Source: an uncultured Oscillospiraceae bacterium
GTDB lineage: Bacteria > Bacillota > Clostridia > Oscillospirales > Oscillospiraceae
DNA: 10,226 nucleotides
Direction of reading: 5' to 3'
Assembly (NCBI GenBank): GCA_910578505.1
Contig: CAJTPV010000062.1
Coordinates: 1 to 10,226 of the forward strand
The position numbers were made by a program, and so were the translations under genes. Below, piece after piece: positions 1-6,840 of the stretch (its first letter is position 1; every line of letters begins with the position of its first letter). Under the pieces are notes generated by a model, which saw only the letters and a program-made list of their open reading frames with translations, searched no databases and had not been told where the DNA came from.

Positions 1-69
1 TTTGGATATGACGACCTTAAAATAAATCTAAAGCGGGCAAAAAATATGGAATTATTACCGATTCACTAA
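1..69 (+). CDS. possible 3' end of an upstream gene (partial)
   Basis: From the first base, frame 1 stays open for 22 codons (beginning FGYDDLKINLK and ending MELLPIH) before a TAA at 67-69. The composition is plausible for the C-terminus of a low-GC gene like the one that follows, and a gene-sized gap (63 bp) separates it from the next start. It is too short to assign to a family, and a chance open frame is nearly as likely. Confidence 0.25.
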   Translation, partial: FGYDDLKINLKRAKNMELLPIH

Positions 70-132
70 CTTCCGATTTATCGAACAGACAAGGAGGGCG
101 AGAGAAATTAAAATAGAGGAGATCGAAGAAAA

Positions 133-648
133 ATGATCGTTCTGATAGCGGGAGCATCACACAGTGGAAAAACAGTTCTTGCTCAGAAGCTGCTCGAAAA
201 ATATAAATATCCATACTTATCAATAGACCATCTGAAAATGGGGCTGATTCGGAGCGGACATACGGAGCTTACTCCACTGAGCGCGGATGCTGACCTCACG
301 GCATATTTATGGCCCATTGTTCGTGAAATAATCAAAACCGCCATAGAGAACAGGCAAAACCTTACCGTCGAGGGGTGCTACATCCCTTTTGACTGGAAAA
401 AGGATTTTGAGGGGGAGTATCTCGGCCACATCAAATATGTTTGCCTGATTATGAGCGAGAACTACATAAGAAATCATTTTCCCGATATAAAGGGATACGC
501 AAGTGTGATTGAAAATCGCTTGGATGATGATGGCTGCACAATGGAGGGCGTGCTTGCCGATAATGCACGGATGCTGGAATTTGCCCGAAAATATGCGGTG
601 AACTATGTACTGATCGACGATGAATACGATATTTCCTTGGAATTTTAG
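133..648 (+). CDS. P-loop NTPase, small-molecule kinase-like (AAA_33/zeta-toxin-type fold)
   Basis: A 171-residue cytosolic protein that opens directly into a P-loop: GASHSGKT at residues 7-14. An Asp follows the second strand (YLSIDHLK, D32), and a TVEGCYIP strand (E80) sits where related kinases place the substrate-binding acidic residue. This layout fits the broad family of nucleoside, adenylate and 2-phosphoglycerate kinase-like P-loop enzymes, also used by zeta toxins. The substrate cannot be read from sequence. The ATG at 133 is preceded by GAGGAGA, and the P-loop begins at residue 7, so the start is secure. The gene is clearly less GC-rich than everything to its right and ends in its own terminator, suggesting an independent and possibly transferred unit. 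No antitoxin-like partner is visible, so a toxin role is unsupported. Confidence 0.85.
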   Translation: MIVLIAGASHSGKTVLAQKLLEKYKYPYLSIDHLKMGLIRSGHTELTPLSADADLTAYLWPIVREIIKTAIENRQNLTVEGCYIPFDWKKDFEGEYLGHIKYVCLIMSENYIRNHFPDIKGYASVIENRLDDDGCTMEGVLADNARMLEFARKYAVNYVLIDDEYDISLEF

Positions 649-654
649 CTTACC

Positions 655-688
655 GGGCGCTTACCCTCTGCGGGCAAGCGCCCCTTTT
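655..688 (+). terminator. rho-independent terminator after the P-loop kinase gene
   Basis: GGGCGCTT (655-662) pairs perfectly with AAGCGCCC (676-683) around a 13-nt loop, followed by CTTTT. It begins 6 bp after the stop codon and separates the kinase-like gene from the ABC operon. Confidence 0.8.
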
Positions 689-740
689 CGCGGTCAAAAA
701 CCAACCGTTTACGGACACTCCCGCACAGCGCCCGGTTTTC

Positions 741-749
741 TGCTATGAT
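741..749 (+). promoter_or_regulatory. extended -10 promoter for the small-protein/ABC operon
   Basis: TGCTATGAT (741-749) is an extended -10 element (TGn followed by TATGAT, one mismatch from TATAAT). It lies 43 bp upstream of the first good start codon at 793. The hexamer 17 bp upstream is not -35-like, so the promoter would rely on the TGn contact or an activator. The call rests on the motif and its position between a terminator and an operon start. Confidence 0.45.
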
Positions 750-792
750 GCAGATACATCAAAGGAAGCACTGCTTCAAGGAGGAAACTGTT

Positions 793-954
793 ATGCGTCA
801 TGTCACTATTCGCGGTATCCTGGCTCTGATCTGGCTGGCGGCGGCGGTCGTCAGCGGCCTGTCCGGCAATTTGGAGTGGGCCGGGCTCTATGTCCTGATG
901 GGGGCGGCTTTCGGGTATTCCGCCTGGGCCGCTTGGAAAAAAAGGGGCGAGTAA
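793..954 (+). CDS. 53-residue two-helix membrane peptide
   Basis: A 53-residue protein starting at ATG 793, preceded by AAGGAGGA with 7-8 bp spacing. An in-frame ATG at 745 lies inside the promoter -10 and has no ribosome site, so it is rejected. Two hydrophobic segments, about residues 7-24 (ILALIWLAAAVVSGL) and 29-47 (WAGLYVLMGAAFGYSAWAAW), are joined by a short polar turn, and the tail KKRGE is positively charged. This predicts a helical hairpin in the membrane with both ends probably cytoplasmic. It is first in an operon with a zinc-ribbon protein, an ABC ATPase and a membrane protein, so it may be a small transporter subunit or regulator. No family is recognised. It lacks the Gly-Gly leader of a secreted peptide. 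Confidence 0.7.
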   Translation: MRHVTIRGILALIWLAAAVVSGLSGNLEWAGLYVLMGAAFGYSAWAAWKKRGE

Positions 955-958
955 CACC

Positions 959-1177
959 ATGAAAAAAACGAATCGATGCCCTAAGTGCGGCTCTCAGGCT
1001 GTAGTCCGTGTGCCGGACGACGCCCACCGCTATTTGGCGAACAGCATCTGCATCACAAAGCTCGCGTTTGTAAAAAGAATTCCAGTGGCCCGCTATGTCT
1101 GCTGTGACTGCGGATACGTAGAGAATTGGGTAGAAAACAGGGGAGAGCGTGAAGCGCTCCGTCACACTTTTGGATAG
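959..1177 (+). CDS. 72-residue zinc-ribbon protein
   Basis: The gene starts 4 bp after the preceding stop. The 72-residue product has CPKCG at its N-terminus (C8 and C11 by count) and CCDCG near residues 49-53 (VARYVCCDCGYVENW), the two knuckles of a four-cysteine zinc ribbon. The intervening part (HRYLANSICITKLAFVKRIPV) is hydrophobic and basic and could form a short amphipathic helix. There is no catalytic domain. Such ribbons often mediate protein or nucleic-acid contacts; the presence of one within an ABC operon suggests a regulatory or scaffolding accessory, which is inference. The upstream ribosome site is weak (GGGGCGAG overlapping the previous gene's end), so translation is probably coupled. 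Confidence 0.7.
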   Translation: MKKTNRCPKCGSQAVVRVPDDAHRYLANSICITKLAFVKRIPVARYVCCDCGYVENWVENRGEREALRHTFG

Positions 1178-1189
1178 GAGGAACCGGCC

Positions 1190-1897
1190 ATGAGCGAAAA
1201 CATCCTGGAGCTGCAAAACCTCAGCGCCTGGTACAGCGCGGGGAAGAATGTGCTGTCCGGCTTCTCCCTCCAGCTGCGGCCCCATGAAGTGGTGGGGCTG
1301 ATCGGCCTGAATGGGGCCGGGAAGACCACCTTTCTGAAAACCCTGTCCGGTCTCCATGAAGGCTCCCGCTGCGACGGCATCTGTCTGAACGGCCAGAGGG
1401 CCAGCTTCCGGGACAAGGGCTTCAAGCTGTGCCGGTACACCGTCTTTGCCGAGGACAATTCCTTCCAGTATTTCACCTTCCGGGAGTACCTGTCCTATGT
1501 GGCGGCAGCATACAAAATGAAATTGCCCGACGTGGCGGAGCTGGTGCGGGGATTTCACTTTGAGGATTACACCGACACGCTGCTGAAGGACCTGTCCACC
1601 GGCAATAAGAAAAAGGCGTTTCTGATTACCGCCTTCGCCCTGAAACGACCGCTGCTCCTGCTGGACGAGCCGGTGAACGGGCTGGACTTCCAGAGCACGG
1701 AGTACCTGTACCAGCTGATCGCCGGATATAAGAAGTACGGGACAGTCCTGTTCTCCTCCCACATCCTGGAGAGCATCACACTGACCTCTGACCGGGTATT
1801 GGTGCTGGAGGACGGGCAGATCCGCCGGAGCTTTGAGGGCGGCGAAATCAACGCTGCCAACATTCGGGAGGCCCTGCATGATGAAAATGAGCTTTGA
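1190..1897 (+). CDS. ABC transporter ATP-binding protein
   Basis: A 235-residue stand-alone nucleotide-binding domain with all core motifs: Walker A GLNGAGKTT (39-47), signature LSTGNKKK (135-142), Walker B LLLLDEP (155-161), D-loop NGLD (163-166) and switch histidine SSH (189-191). The LSTGNKKK form of the signature is typical of ATPases that partner ABC-2-type exporters. The segment expected to hold the Q-loop reads VFAEDNSF, with Glu88 rather than Gln. The ATG at 1190 has AGGAGG 9 bp upstream. The 3' end overlaps the next gene by 20 bp, indicating translational coupling with the membrane protein that should be its permease. The substrate is unknown; export of a peptide or self-protection from one is the usual role of such small systems. 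Confidence 0.93.
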   Translation: MSENILELQNLSAWYSAGKNVLSGFSLQLRPHEVVGLIGLNGAGKTTFLKTLSGLHEGSRCDGICLNGQRASFRDKGFKLCRYTVFAEDNSFQYFTFREYLSYVAAAYKMKLPDVAELVRGFHFEDYTDTLLKDLSTGNKKKAFLITAFALKRPLLLLDEPVNGLDFQSTEYLYQLIAGYKKYGTVLFSSHILESITLTSDRVLVLEDGQIRRSFEGGEINAANIREALHDENEL

Positions 1898-2897
1898 AGT
1901 GACGGCAAAAAAGCTGTTTGGCGTCAGATACGAGCGGCTGATTCGGACGCTCTTCTTGGAGCTGGTGGTCTTTTGGGGACTGCACATCTCCGGATTTCAG
2001 GTGGAGATTTCGCCCTCCATCCTGTACCTGATGTCTGGCGCCTTCTCCGCCGGGGTCATGTGGCAGGCCCTCTCCTCTGACGACAACCGGGCCAACATGG
2101 AAAATATGCTTATGCTCCCCTTTGAGGGCCGAACTCTGGTGTTTTCCTATGTGGCCGCGCTGGGGACCTATACGCTGCTCACCAAAACCGCCGCACTGCT
2201 GGCGGTGGTCTGGGCAGTCGGCCACTGGAGCTGGGCGGAGATTTTATGTAGTATTCTCTGTGCCCTGGCCGCCATAGCAGCCGTGGCCTGTCTCTATCCC
2301 CTGCGCCTGGGGCGCACAGACGCCTACGCCTTTTATGTCCGGCCAGCCAGCCGCAGGCAGACGGTCAAAGTCCACCGCCGTTACTCTGTGCGGCGTTACC
2401 TGTTCCGCTACCTGATGGCCCACAAGAATTATCTGGTCAACACGGCGGCTATGTGGGGCGTGGCCTGCGTCCTGCCGGTGCTGCTGGGGCAGCTGGAGGC
2501 CCGGTTCGTCCTGCCCATCGGCTTTGCCATCCTCTCCCTGAACACCCCCATCTGCATCCTGCTGTCCTGTGACCCGGCCCTGGAACAGGCGGTGCGGTTC
2601 CTGCCGGGGCAGGGCAAGGCGTTCCGCGTCCCCTACTGCCTGTTCATTTTCGGGTGCAATCTGGCGGCGAACATCGTTTTCCTGTGCAGCTGGCAAATCC
2701 AACTCGGCGGAATCAGCCCGCTCCACGCCTTGATGGCAGCGGCCTTCGCTCTGCTGAGTGCGGCTGGCTCCGTCCTGCTGGAGTGGTACTGCCCCATCCG
2801 TGGGTGGAAGATTGAAAGCGACCTCTGGCACCACCCGCGAAAATATGTCGTACCCGCTGTCATGCTCCTGCTGGCCGGATTGGCGAGTATGTTATAG
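1878..2897 (+). CDS. polytopic membrane protein, probable ABC permease partner
   Basis: A 339-residue integral membrane protein. I chose the first codon of the in-frame ATG-ATG-AAA-ATG cluster at 1878 because GGGAGG (1866-1871) lies 6 bp upstream; 1881 is an equally possible start. Several hydrophobic stretches alternate with basic loops: LFLELVVFWGLHISGF, ILYLMSGAFSAGVMW, TLLTKTAALLAVVWAV, ILCSILCALAAIAAVACLY, then a basic cytoplasmic loop rich in Arg (ASRRQTVKVHRRYSVRRYLFRY, given here only as a landmark near residues 155-176), then four more hydrophobic segments to the C-terminal VVPAVMLLLAGLASML. It overlaps the ATPase gene and follows it directly, so it is most likely the membrane subunit. 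No standard ABC-2 motif was recognised with certainty. Confidence 0.8.
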   Translation: MMKMSFEVTAKKLFGVRYERLIRTLFLELVVFWGLHISGFQVEISPSILYLMSGAFSAGVMWQALSSDDNRANMENMLMLPFEGRTLVFSYVAALGTYTLLTKTAALLAVVWAVGHWSWAEILCSILCALAAIAAVACLYPLRLGRTDAYAFYVRPASRRQTVKVHRRYSVRRYLFRYLMAHKNYLVNTAAMWGVACVLPVLLGQLEARFVLPIGFAILSLNTPICILLSCDPALEQAVRFLPGQGKAFRVPYCLFIFGCNLAANIVFLCSWQIQLGGISPLHALMAAAFALLSAAGSVLLEWYCPIRGWKIESDLWHHPRKYVVPAVMLLLAGLASML

Positions 2898-2920
2898 CGG
2901 TTACACAGCCCCGCTCCCCA

Positions 2921-3796
2921 TTATGCGCCGCGAAAGGACAGCTTGATTACCAACAGGTCTCCTGCAATCTGCGCGGACGCCTGCCCTCCCATCCTCTCCA
3001 TCAGCTCCCGCACAATGGCCAGACCCAGACCAGCCCCGCCCCTTGTCCGGGCGGGGCTGCTTTGGTAGAACCGGTCGAACAGGCGCGCCGGGTCCGGCCT
3101 GGAGCCGGGAAGCAGCTGATTGGAAAAGCAGATCACCCCATCCCGCCCGGAGACCGTCAGCCCCCCGCCGCCGTGGCGCAGGGCGTTGGCAATCAGGTTG
3201 CGGTACACCCGGCCCAGAGCCGGCTGGCTGGCCCAGACGGTCACATCCTCCCGGTCAAACCGCAGCGCCGGTTCCACCCCCGCCGCCTCCAGCTGGGGAT
3301 AAAACTCCGCCAGGGCGTCCCACAGGGGCGGCAGGGCCGCCATCGTTTCACATTCCAGGGGCAGGGAGCCGCCCTGCAGGCGGGTATAGAGGAACAGCTC
3401 GTCCAGCAGGCCGTCCAGTTCTTCCAGCCGCCTGCGCACAATGTCCAGGTGCTCCGCCTGCCGCTCCGGCTCCCCCTCCAGCAGCTGCAGGTAGCCCATG
3501 GCCCCGGCCAGAGGGGTGCGGATATCGTGGGAGATGCAGGCCATGGTGTATTTCAGCTCCTGCTCCCGCCTGGACATCTCCAGACGCAGCTGCCGCCCCT
3601 CCTCCAGCCGCCTGTTCACCGCCTGGCACAGCCGCCGGGGCGCTTTGCCGGACATCCCCACCGTCAGGCGCAGGTTGCTCTCCGGCGGCGTCTCCTCCAG
3701 CGTCCGGGCCATCTCCAGCAGCTGGGCGCGGTAGGCCCACAGGCGCAGCAGGGCGAATCCCAGGGCGGCAAGGGCCAGAATCAGGGCAGGCAGCAT
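2921..3796 (-). CDS. sensor histidine kinase with a single N-terminal helix
   Basis: A 291-residue kinase. Residues 2-20 form one hydrophobic helix, and there is no extracytoplasmic sensor domain. A linker (25-80) leads to the dimerisation domain with phospho-acceptor His90 in ISHDIRTPLAGAMGY. The ATPase domain carries an N-box around N200-N204 (RNLIANALRHGG), an F-box RLFDRFY (238-244) and G2 loop GGAGLGLAIV (253-262). The G1 box, normally DxGxG, is degenerate (VICFSNQ, 221-227), a variation seen in several Firmicutes kinases. The ATG at 3796 has AAGGAGGG just upstream. It lies 12 bp after the permease gene, last in a regulator-ATPase-permease-kinase operon. With no sensor domain, stimulus detection probably goes through the permease, as in known peptide-antibiotic detoxification modules; that part is inference. 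Confidence 0.93.
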   Translation of the reverse strand: MLPALILALAALGFALLRLWAYRAQLLEMARTLEETPPESNLRLTVGMSGKAPRRLCQAVNRRLEEGRQLRLEMSRREQELKYTMACISHDIRTPLAGAMGYLQLLEGEPERQAEHLDIVRRRLEELDGLLDELFLYTRLQGGSLPLECETMAALPPLWDALAEFYPQLEAAGVEPALRFDREDVTVWASQPALGRVYRNLIANALRHGGGGLTVSGRDGVICFSNQLLPGSRPDPARLFDRFYQSSPARTRGGAGLGLAIVRELMERMGGQASAQIAGDLLVIKLSFRGA

Positions 3797-3808
3797 GGAA
3801 ATCCCTCC

Positions 3809-4609
3809 TTATATATCCCGTTTTTTCATGACGGCCAGGCTGACGCCTGCGTAAAGGACACCCCATCCGGCGGCGCAGGCCAGGATGACCGCCGCCGCGC
3901 CTGCCTGGGGGGAGCACAGATCCTGTACCACACTGCTGAGGAAGTATCGCTCCACCGGTGGCAGTCCCAGCTGTCCGCCCAGAGTCCCCACAAGCACGGC
4001 GGTGAGTCTTGCGCCGGAGACCAGTGACATGATGATGCCCAGCGTGGTGGTCCGCGTCAGCAGGACCAGGGCCAGGGCCATCAGGGAGAACGCCCAGCAG
4101 GGCAGCCACAGCAGCGCGGCGTACCACAGCAGCTGGGGCAGGGGGCTGGCCGCCAGGCGCAGCCCGGCCAGGATCGGGCCCAGCAGCGCCATCAGGATGC
4201 TCAGTACCGTAAGCACCCCGCTGTAGACGCCTGCCAGCAGGAGCTTGGAGAGCACATAGTCCCTGCGCCGGGGGCGGACGAAGCAGATGTTCTTGACGTA
4301 CCCGCTGGAGAAGTCGCCGCCCGTGAAGAGCGTCATGCCGATGCCGGCCATCACCAGCAAAAAGCCGCTGCCCAGGCACTCGTGGACGAAGTTCAGCTGG
4401 CCCATGCGGACAAGCTCCGCCTTCATCTCATAATCGGATTTATCGATTTCCGCCCCCTGGGCCTCCATGGCATCCAGCACCTCCTGGTCGGTCATCGTGG
4501 CAACCAGCGCGGACACCCCCAGGATCAAGGCCGTCGTCACAAGCAGGATACTGTAGAAGCCCCGGCTCCGGAACAGATGCCGTATGTCCATTTTCACCAG
4601 ATTAAACAT
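3809..4609 (-). CDS. ABC-2 type transporter permease (peptide/lantibiotic-resistance-like)
   Basis: A 266-residue membrane protein with about six hydrophobic segments: FYSILLVTTALILGVSALVA near the N-terminus, then an extracytoplasmic loop rich in acidic residues (MTDQEVLDAMEAQGAEIDKSDYE), then FLLVMAGIGMTLF, LLLAGVYSGVLTVLSILMAL, WYAALLWLPCWAFSLMALALVLL, LGIIMSLVSGARLTAVLV and the last helix near residues 236-259. The tail MKKRDI is cytoplasmic and basic. The ATG at 4609 overlaps the ATPase stop by 8 bp, with GGGAGGAG of the ATPase gene serving as ribosome site, so the two are translationally coupled subunits. Length and topology match the single permeases of lantibiotic-immunity or bacitracin-type exporters. 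The substrate is not determinable. Confidence 0.88.
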   Translation of the reverse strand: MFNLVKMDIRHLFRSRGFYSILLVTTALILGVSALVATMTDQEVLDAMEAQGAEIDKSDYEMKAELVRMGQLNFVHECLGSGFLLVMAGIGMTLFTGGDFSSGYVKNICFVRPRRRDYVLSKLLLAGVYSGVLTVLSILMALLGPILAGLRLAASPLPQLLWYAALLWLPCWAFSLMALALVLLTRTTTLGIIMSLVSGARLTAVLVGTLGGQLGLPPVERYFLSSVVQDLCSPQAGAAAVILACAAGWGVLYAGVSLAVMKKRDI

Positions 4610-5513
4610 GGTTTTCTCCTCCCATCCGCTCCAGAAAATAGCTCTCCAGGTCCTGCCGGTGCAGGCCCATCTCCTCCACCGCCACGCCCGCCTGAGCGAG
4701 AATCTGTCCCACAGCCTTGACGTCTGCCGTCTCGTAAATACGGATTTCCCCCTCCGGACGCATTTCCCAGCCTTTCAGGTGCAGCTCCCGCTCCAGGAGC
4801 GCCGCCGCCTTCTGGGGCTGATCCGCCTTCAGGTGCAGATAGTCGGTGCATTTCTGCGCCAGCTCCCCGGCGGTGAGCTGCTCCACCATGCGGCCCTGCT
4901 GGATGATGCCGTACCGGGTGGCGATCTTGCTCAGCTCCCCCAGGATATGGGAGCTGACCAGAATGGTCAATCCCCGCTCCCGGTTCAGCCCCAGCAGCAG
5001 CTCCCGCATCTCCCGGATGCCCTCCGGGTCCAGGCCGTTGATGGGCTCGTCCAGCAGCAGCAAATCCGGCCCGCCCAGCAGAGCCAGCCCCACCCCCAGC
5101 CGCTGCTTCATGCCCATGGAGTAGTGCTTGACCGGCTTTTTCTCTTTTGGGGACAGGCCCACCGTCTCCAGAGTGTCCGCCACCTGCCGCTCCGGGCTGT
5201 CCAGCCCCAGCAGCGCGGCGTATAGGCACAGATTCTCCCGCCCGCTCAGGTCGGGGTACAGCCCCGGCTGCTCAATGAGAGCCCCCACCCGGCGGCGGGC
5301 CACCGAATCCCGGATGGGCCTGTCGAAGAGCAGCGCCTCCCCCTGGGTAGGCCGGGCCAGCCCGCACAGGAGCTTCAGAGTGGTGGATTTGCCCGCGCCG
5401 TTCTGGCCGATAAAGCCGTAGATGTCCCCCTGCTCCACCTGCAGGTCCAGATGGTCTACCGCCCATTTGTCCTTGTAGCGTTTGGACAGGCCCCTTGTCT
5501 GTATCACTGCCAT
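4602..5513 (-). CDS. ABC transporter ATP-binding protein, BcrA/lantibiotic-immunity type
   Basis: A 303-residue ATPase with Walker A GQNGAGKST (36-44), Q-loop region ALIEQPGLYPDLSG with Gln82, signature YSMGMKQRL (131-139), Walker B LLLLDEP (151-157), NGLD (159-162) and SSH (187-189). The IEQP-LYPDLSGREN segment and the roughly 110-residue C-terminal extension are characteristic of ATPases of bacitracin (BcrA) and lantibiotic self-protection exporters. The start at 5513 is chosen because a GAGGAGG ribosome site lies about 8 bp upstream; an in-frame ATG at 5570 would add 19 residues translated from the regulatory region. The gene follows the response regulator after an 87-bp gap containing 11-bp repeats, so it is probably the regulated start of an ATPase-permease-kinase transcript. 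Confidence 0.93.
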   Translation of the reverse strand: MAVIQTRGLSKRYKDKWAVDHLDLQVEQGDIYGFIGQNGAGKSTTLKLLCGLARPTQGEALLFDRPIRDSVARRRVGALIEQPGLYPDLSGRENLCLYAALLGLDSPERQVADTLETVGLSPKEKKPVKHYSMGMKQRLGVGLALLGGPDLLLLDEPINGLDPEGIREMRELLLGLNRERGLTILVSSHILGELSKIATRYGIIQQGRMVEQLTAGELAQKCTDYLHLKADQPQKAAALLERELHLKGWEMRPEGEIRIYETADVKAVGQILAQAGVAVEEMGLHRQDLESYFLERMGGENHV

Positions 5514-5573
5514 AGGAAAACCTCCTCGTTTGATTTGCAGGCTCAGTCTACCAGGCAAGTGCCCAAACATCGC

Positions 5574-5599
5574 AAAGAAAAGGTAAAGAAAGGATAAAG
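5574..5599 (-). promoter_or_regulatory. 11-bp-spaced direct repeats, probable response-regulator binding site
   Basis: On the plus strand AAAGAAA occurs at 5574-5580 and again at 5585-5591, and AAAG at 5596-5599, a strict 11-bp period. The first two 11-bp units agree at 9 of 11 positions. OmpR/PhoB-family regulators bind tandem half-sites one helical turn apart, and the gene just upstream encodes such a regulator. A weak -10 (TAGACT on the minus strand, 5545-5550) lies downstream toward the ATPase with no good -35, and the repeats sit next to the missing -35. This is the expected geometry of an activated promoter for the ABC operon. Confidence 0.5.
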
Positions 5600-5600
5600 T

Positions 5601-6275
5601 TCAGCCCTCTGATAATTTGAATCCGATCCCCCACACGGTCTGGATATAGCCGTCCGTGCCGCTGGGGCGCAGCTTGGAGCGGATGTTGCTGATATGGACA
5701 GTGATGGTCTTGTCCTCCACAGCGTACGCCTCCTGCCAGACCGCCTCGTAGATCTGCTGCTTGGTAAATACCCGTTTGGGACGGCCCGCCAGCAGCTCCA
5801 CGATTTTGAACTCGTGGGCGGTGAGGTTCACCGGCTGGCCGGCGGCGGTCAGGGTCATCTCCTCCAGATTCAGCGCCCAGTCCCGATAGCGCAGGAGCGC
5901 TCCCCCAGGCGCGGCGCTGGCGTGGCGCAGCTGCACCAGGATCCTGGCCCACAGCTCCTCCAGCTGATAGGGCTTGGTGAGATAGTCGTCCGCCCCCAGG
6001 CCCAGCAGCTCCACCTTGTCGGACAGCTCTGTTTTCGCCGAGAGCACGATCACCGGCGTTCGGCTGGTTTCACGAATTTCCGCGATCAGCGCGCTGCCGG
6101 ACAATCCAGGGAGCAGCAAGTCCACCAGCAGCAGGTCTATCCCGCCCGCCTGCCAGAGCAGCCGGCCCTCGGTGCCGGAAAACGCCTGGCTGCACAGGCA
6201 GTCTTTCCGCCGCAGATACGCGGCGGTGGAGTTGTTGATATCGGTATCATCTTCCACGATCAGAATATGGGGCAT
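5601..6275 (-). CDS. OmpR-family response regulator
   Basis: A 224-residue two-domain regulator. The receiver domain (1-115) has the acidic pocket E8-D9-D10, phospho-acceptor Asp52 in LLLVDLLLPG, Ser79 in VIVLSAK, and Tyr98/Lys101 in ADDYLTKPY. The winged helix-turn-helix domain (about 125-224) shows the family signature LTAHEFKIVELLAGRPKRVF, IYEAVW and TVHISNIRSKL, ending in the YIQTVWGIGFKL wing. The ATG at 6275 has GAGGAGG about 8 bp upstream. It is the first gene of the leftward module and should be phosphorylated by the kinase encoded at the module's end. The probable target is the repeat cluster directly after its stop codon; a single similar AAAGAAAA at 6325-6332 within its own promoter hints at autoregulation. 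Confidence 0.95.
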   Translation of the reverse strand: MPHILIVEDDTDINNSTAAYLRRKDCLCSQAFSGTEGRLLWQAGGIDLLLVDLLLPGLSGSALIAEIRETSRTPVIVLSAKTELSDKVELLGLGADDYLTKPYQLEELWARILVQLRHASAAPGGALLRYRDWALNLEEMTLTAAGQPVNLTAHEFKIVELLAGRPKRVFTKQQIYEAVWQEAYAVEDKTITVHISNIRSKLRPSGTDGYIQTVWGIGFKLSEG

Positions 6276-6303
6276 GGGACGGCCTCCTCAGTCAGTTTTC
6301 AAG

Positions 6304-6332
6304 ATTATACCGCATCCGGATACGAAAGAAAA
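6304..6332 (-). promoter_or_regulatory. promoter of the response-regulator gene
   Basis: A perfect TATAAT lies at 6304-6309 on the minus strand, 28 bp before the regulator's start codon. The hexamer 17 bp upstream is TTTTCT, a weak -35. The same stretch contains AAAGAAAA (plus strand 6325-6332), resembling the repeat units upstream of the ATPase gene, so the regulator may bind here as well. Confidence 0.55.
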
Positions 6333-6376
6333 TACCCTCAGGGCAAAATCTTTTCCGGCCGCTATGCGCTGTTCCG

Positions 6377-6782
6377 ATGGTGGAGGCCGGTCGGACCGGG
6401 CGGGCCGATATCGCGCTGAAGGGAAAAATCCGCACCATCCTCCTGCCCAAAAAATTGTGCCGGAAGCTGCTCCGGTTCGCCGGAAAACAAAAAAATCGCC
6501 TCCGGTGAGATCTTCCTCACCAAAGACGGCAGGTCCCTCTCCAGACAGTCCATCTGGCGGGTCCTGAAAGCTCTGTGCAAAAAAGCGGGCGTGACGGCTA
6601 CGAAGGTCTTTCCCCATAATCTGCGGCATCTGTTCGCCGCCGCCTTCTATGAGACCACCCGCGACATCGTAAAGCTGGCCAACGTGCTGGGGCACAGCTC
6701 CATCAACACCACCCGGATCTATCTGCGCTCTACCGGCGCGGAGCATGTCCGGTTATTGGAACGCCTGGGGTTCGTTCCATAG
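6377..6782 (+). pseudogene. tyrosine recombinase, 5'-truncated and frameshifted
   Basis: From 6377, frame 2 reads MVEAGRTGRADIALKGKIRTILLPKKLCRKLLRFAGKQK, then leaves the family at a run of seven A (6489-6495). Dropping one A joins it to frame 3, which continues IASGEIFLTKDGRSLSRQSIW, VFPHNLRHLFA, KLANVLGHSSINTTRIYLRSTGAEH to a TAG at 6780-6782. These are the second half of a phage-integrase/Xer-type catalytic domain: the beta-hairpin lysine (KGKIRT), the HxxR box (HNLR), the LGH box and the tyrosine (TRIYL). The N-terminal DNA-binding domain and the first catalytic Arg are missing; the region upstream is the response-regulator promoter. About 135 of an expected 280-330 residues remain. Its stop codon lies 5 bp before the left inverted site, so it may be the relic of the enzyme that acted there. 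Transcriptional slippage at A7 would not restore the missing half. Confidence 0.85.
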
Positions 6783-6787
6783 CCGCA

Positions 6788-6805
6788 ACAGAATTTAACT
6801 TCTGT
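6788..6805 (+). repeat. left recombinase-like inverted site
   Basis: ACAGAATTTAACTTCTGT: 6-bp palindromic arms (ACAGAA/TTCTGT) flank the asymmetric spacer TTTAAC. Arms extend outward to GCAACAGAA on the left and GCGACAGAA (read inward from the right), giving about 9-bp arms. The 18 bp recur as an exact reverse complement at 7006-7023. Confidence 0.9.
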
Positions 6806-6840
6806 CGCAATGGATTCGTCAGCAATATCAATCCACCTGT

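Noticed and set aside
133..648. Zeta-type toxin of a toxin-antitoxin pair
   Set aside because: The P-loop and acidic residues fit the fold but no antitoxin gene precedes it, and the length and motifs equally fit metabolic kinases.
851..1987. 378-codon minus-strand open frame across the ABC operon
   Set aside because: It crosses four well-supported plus-strand genes, is full of Gln, Arg and Pro without domains, and has no ribosome site; it is a shadow of GC-rich coding sequence.
3062..4027. Plus-strand frames of about 320 codons across the kinase and permease
   Set aside because: Low-complexity Gln/Pro/Arg-rich translation opposite strongly conserved kinase and transporter motifs; not real genes.
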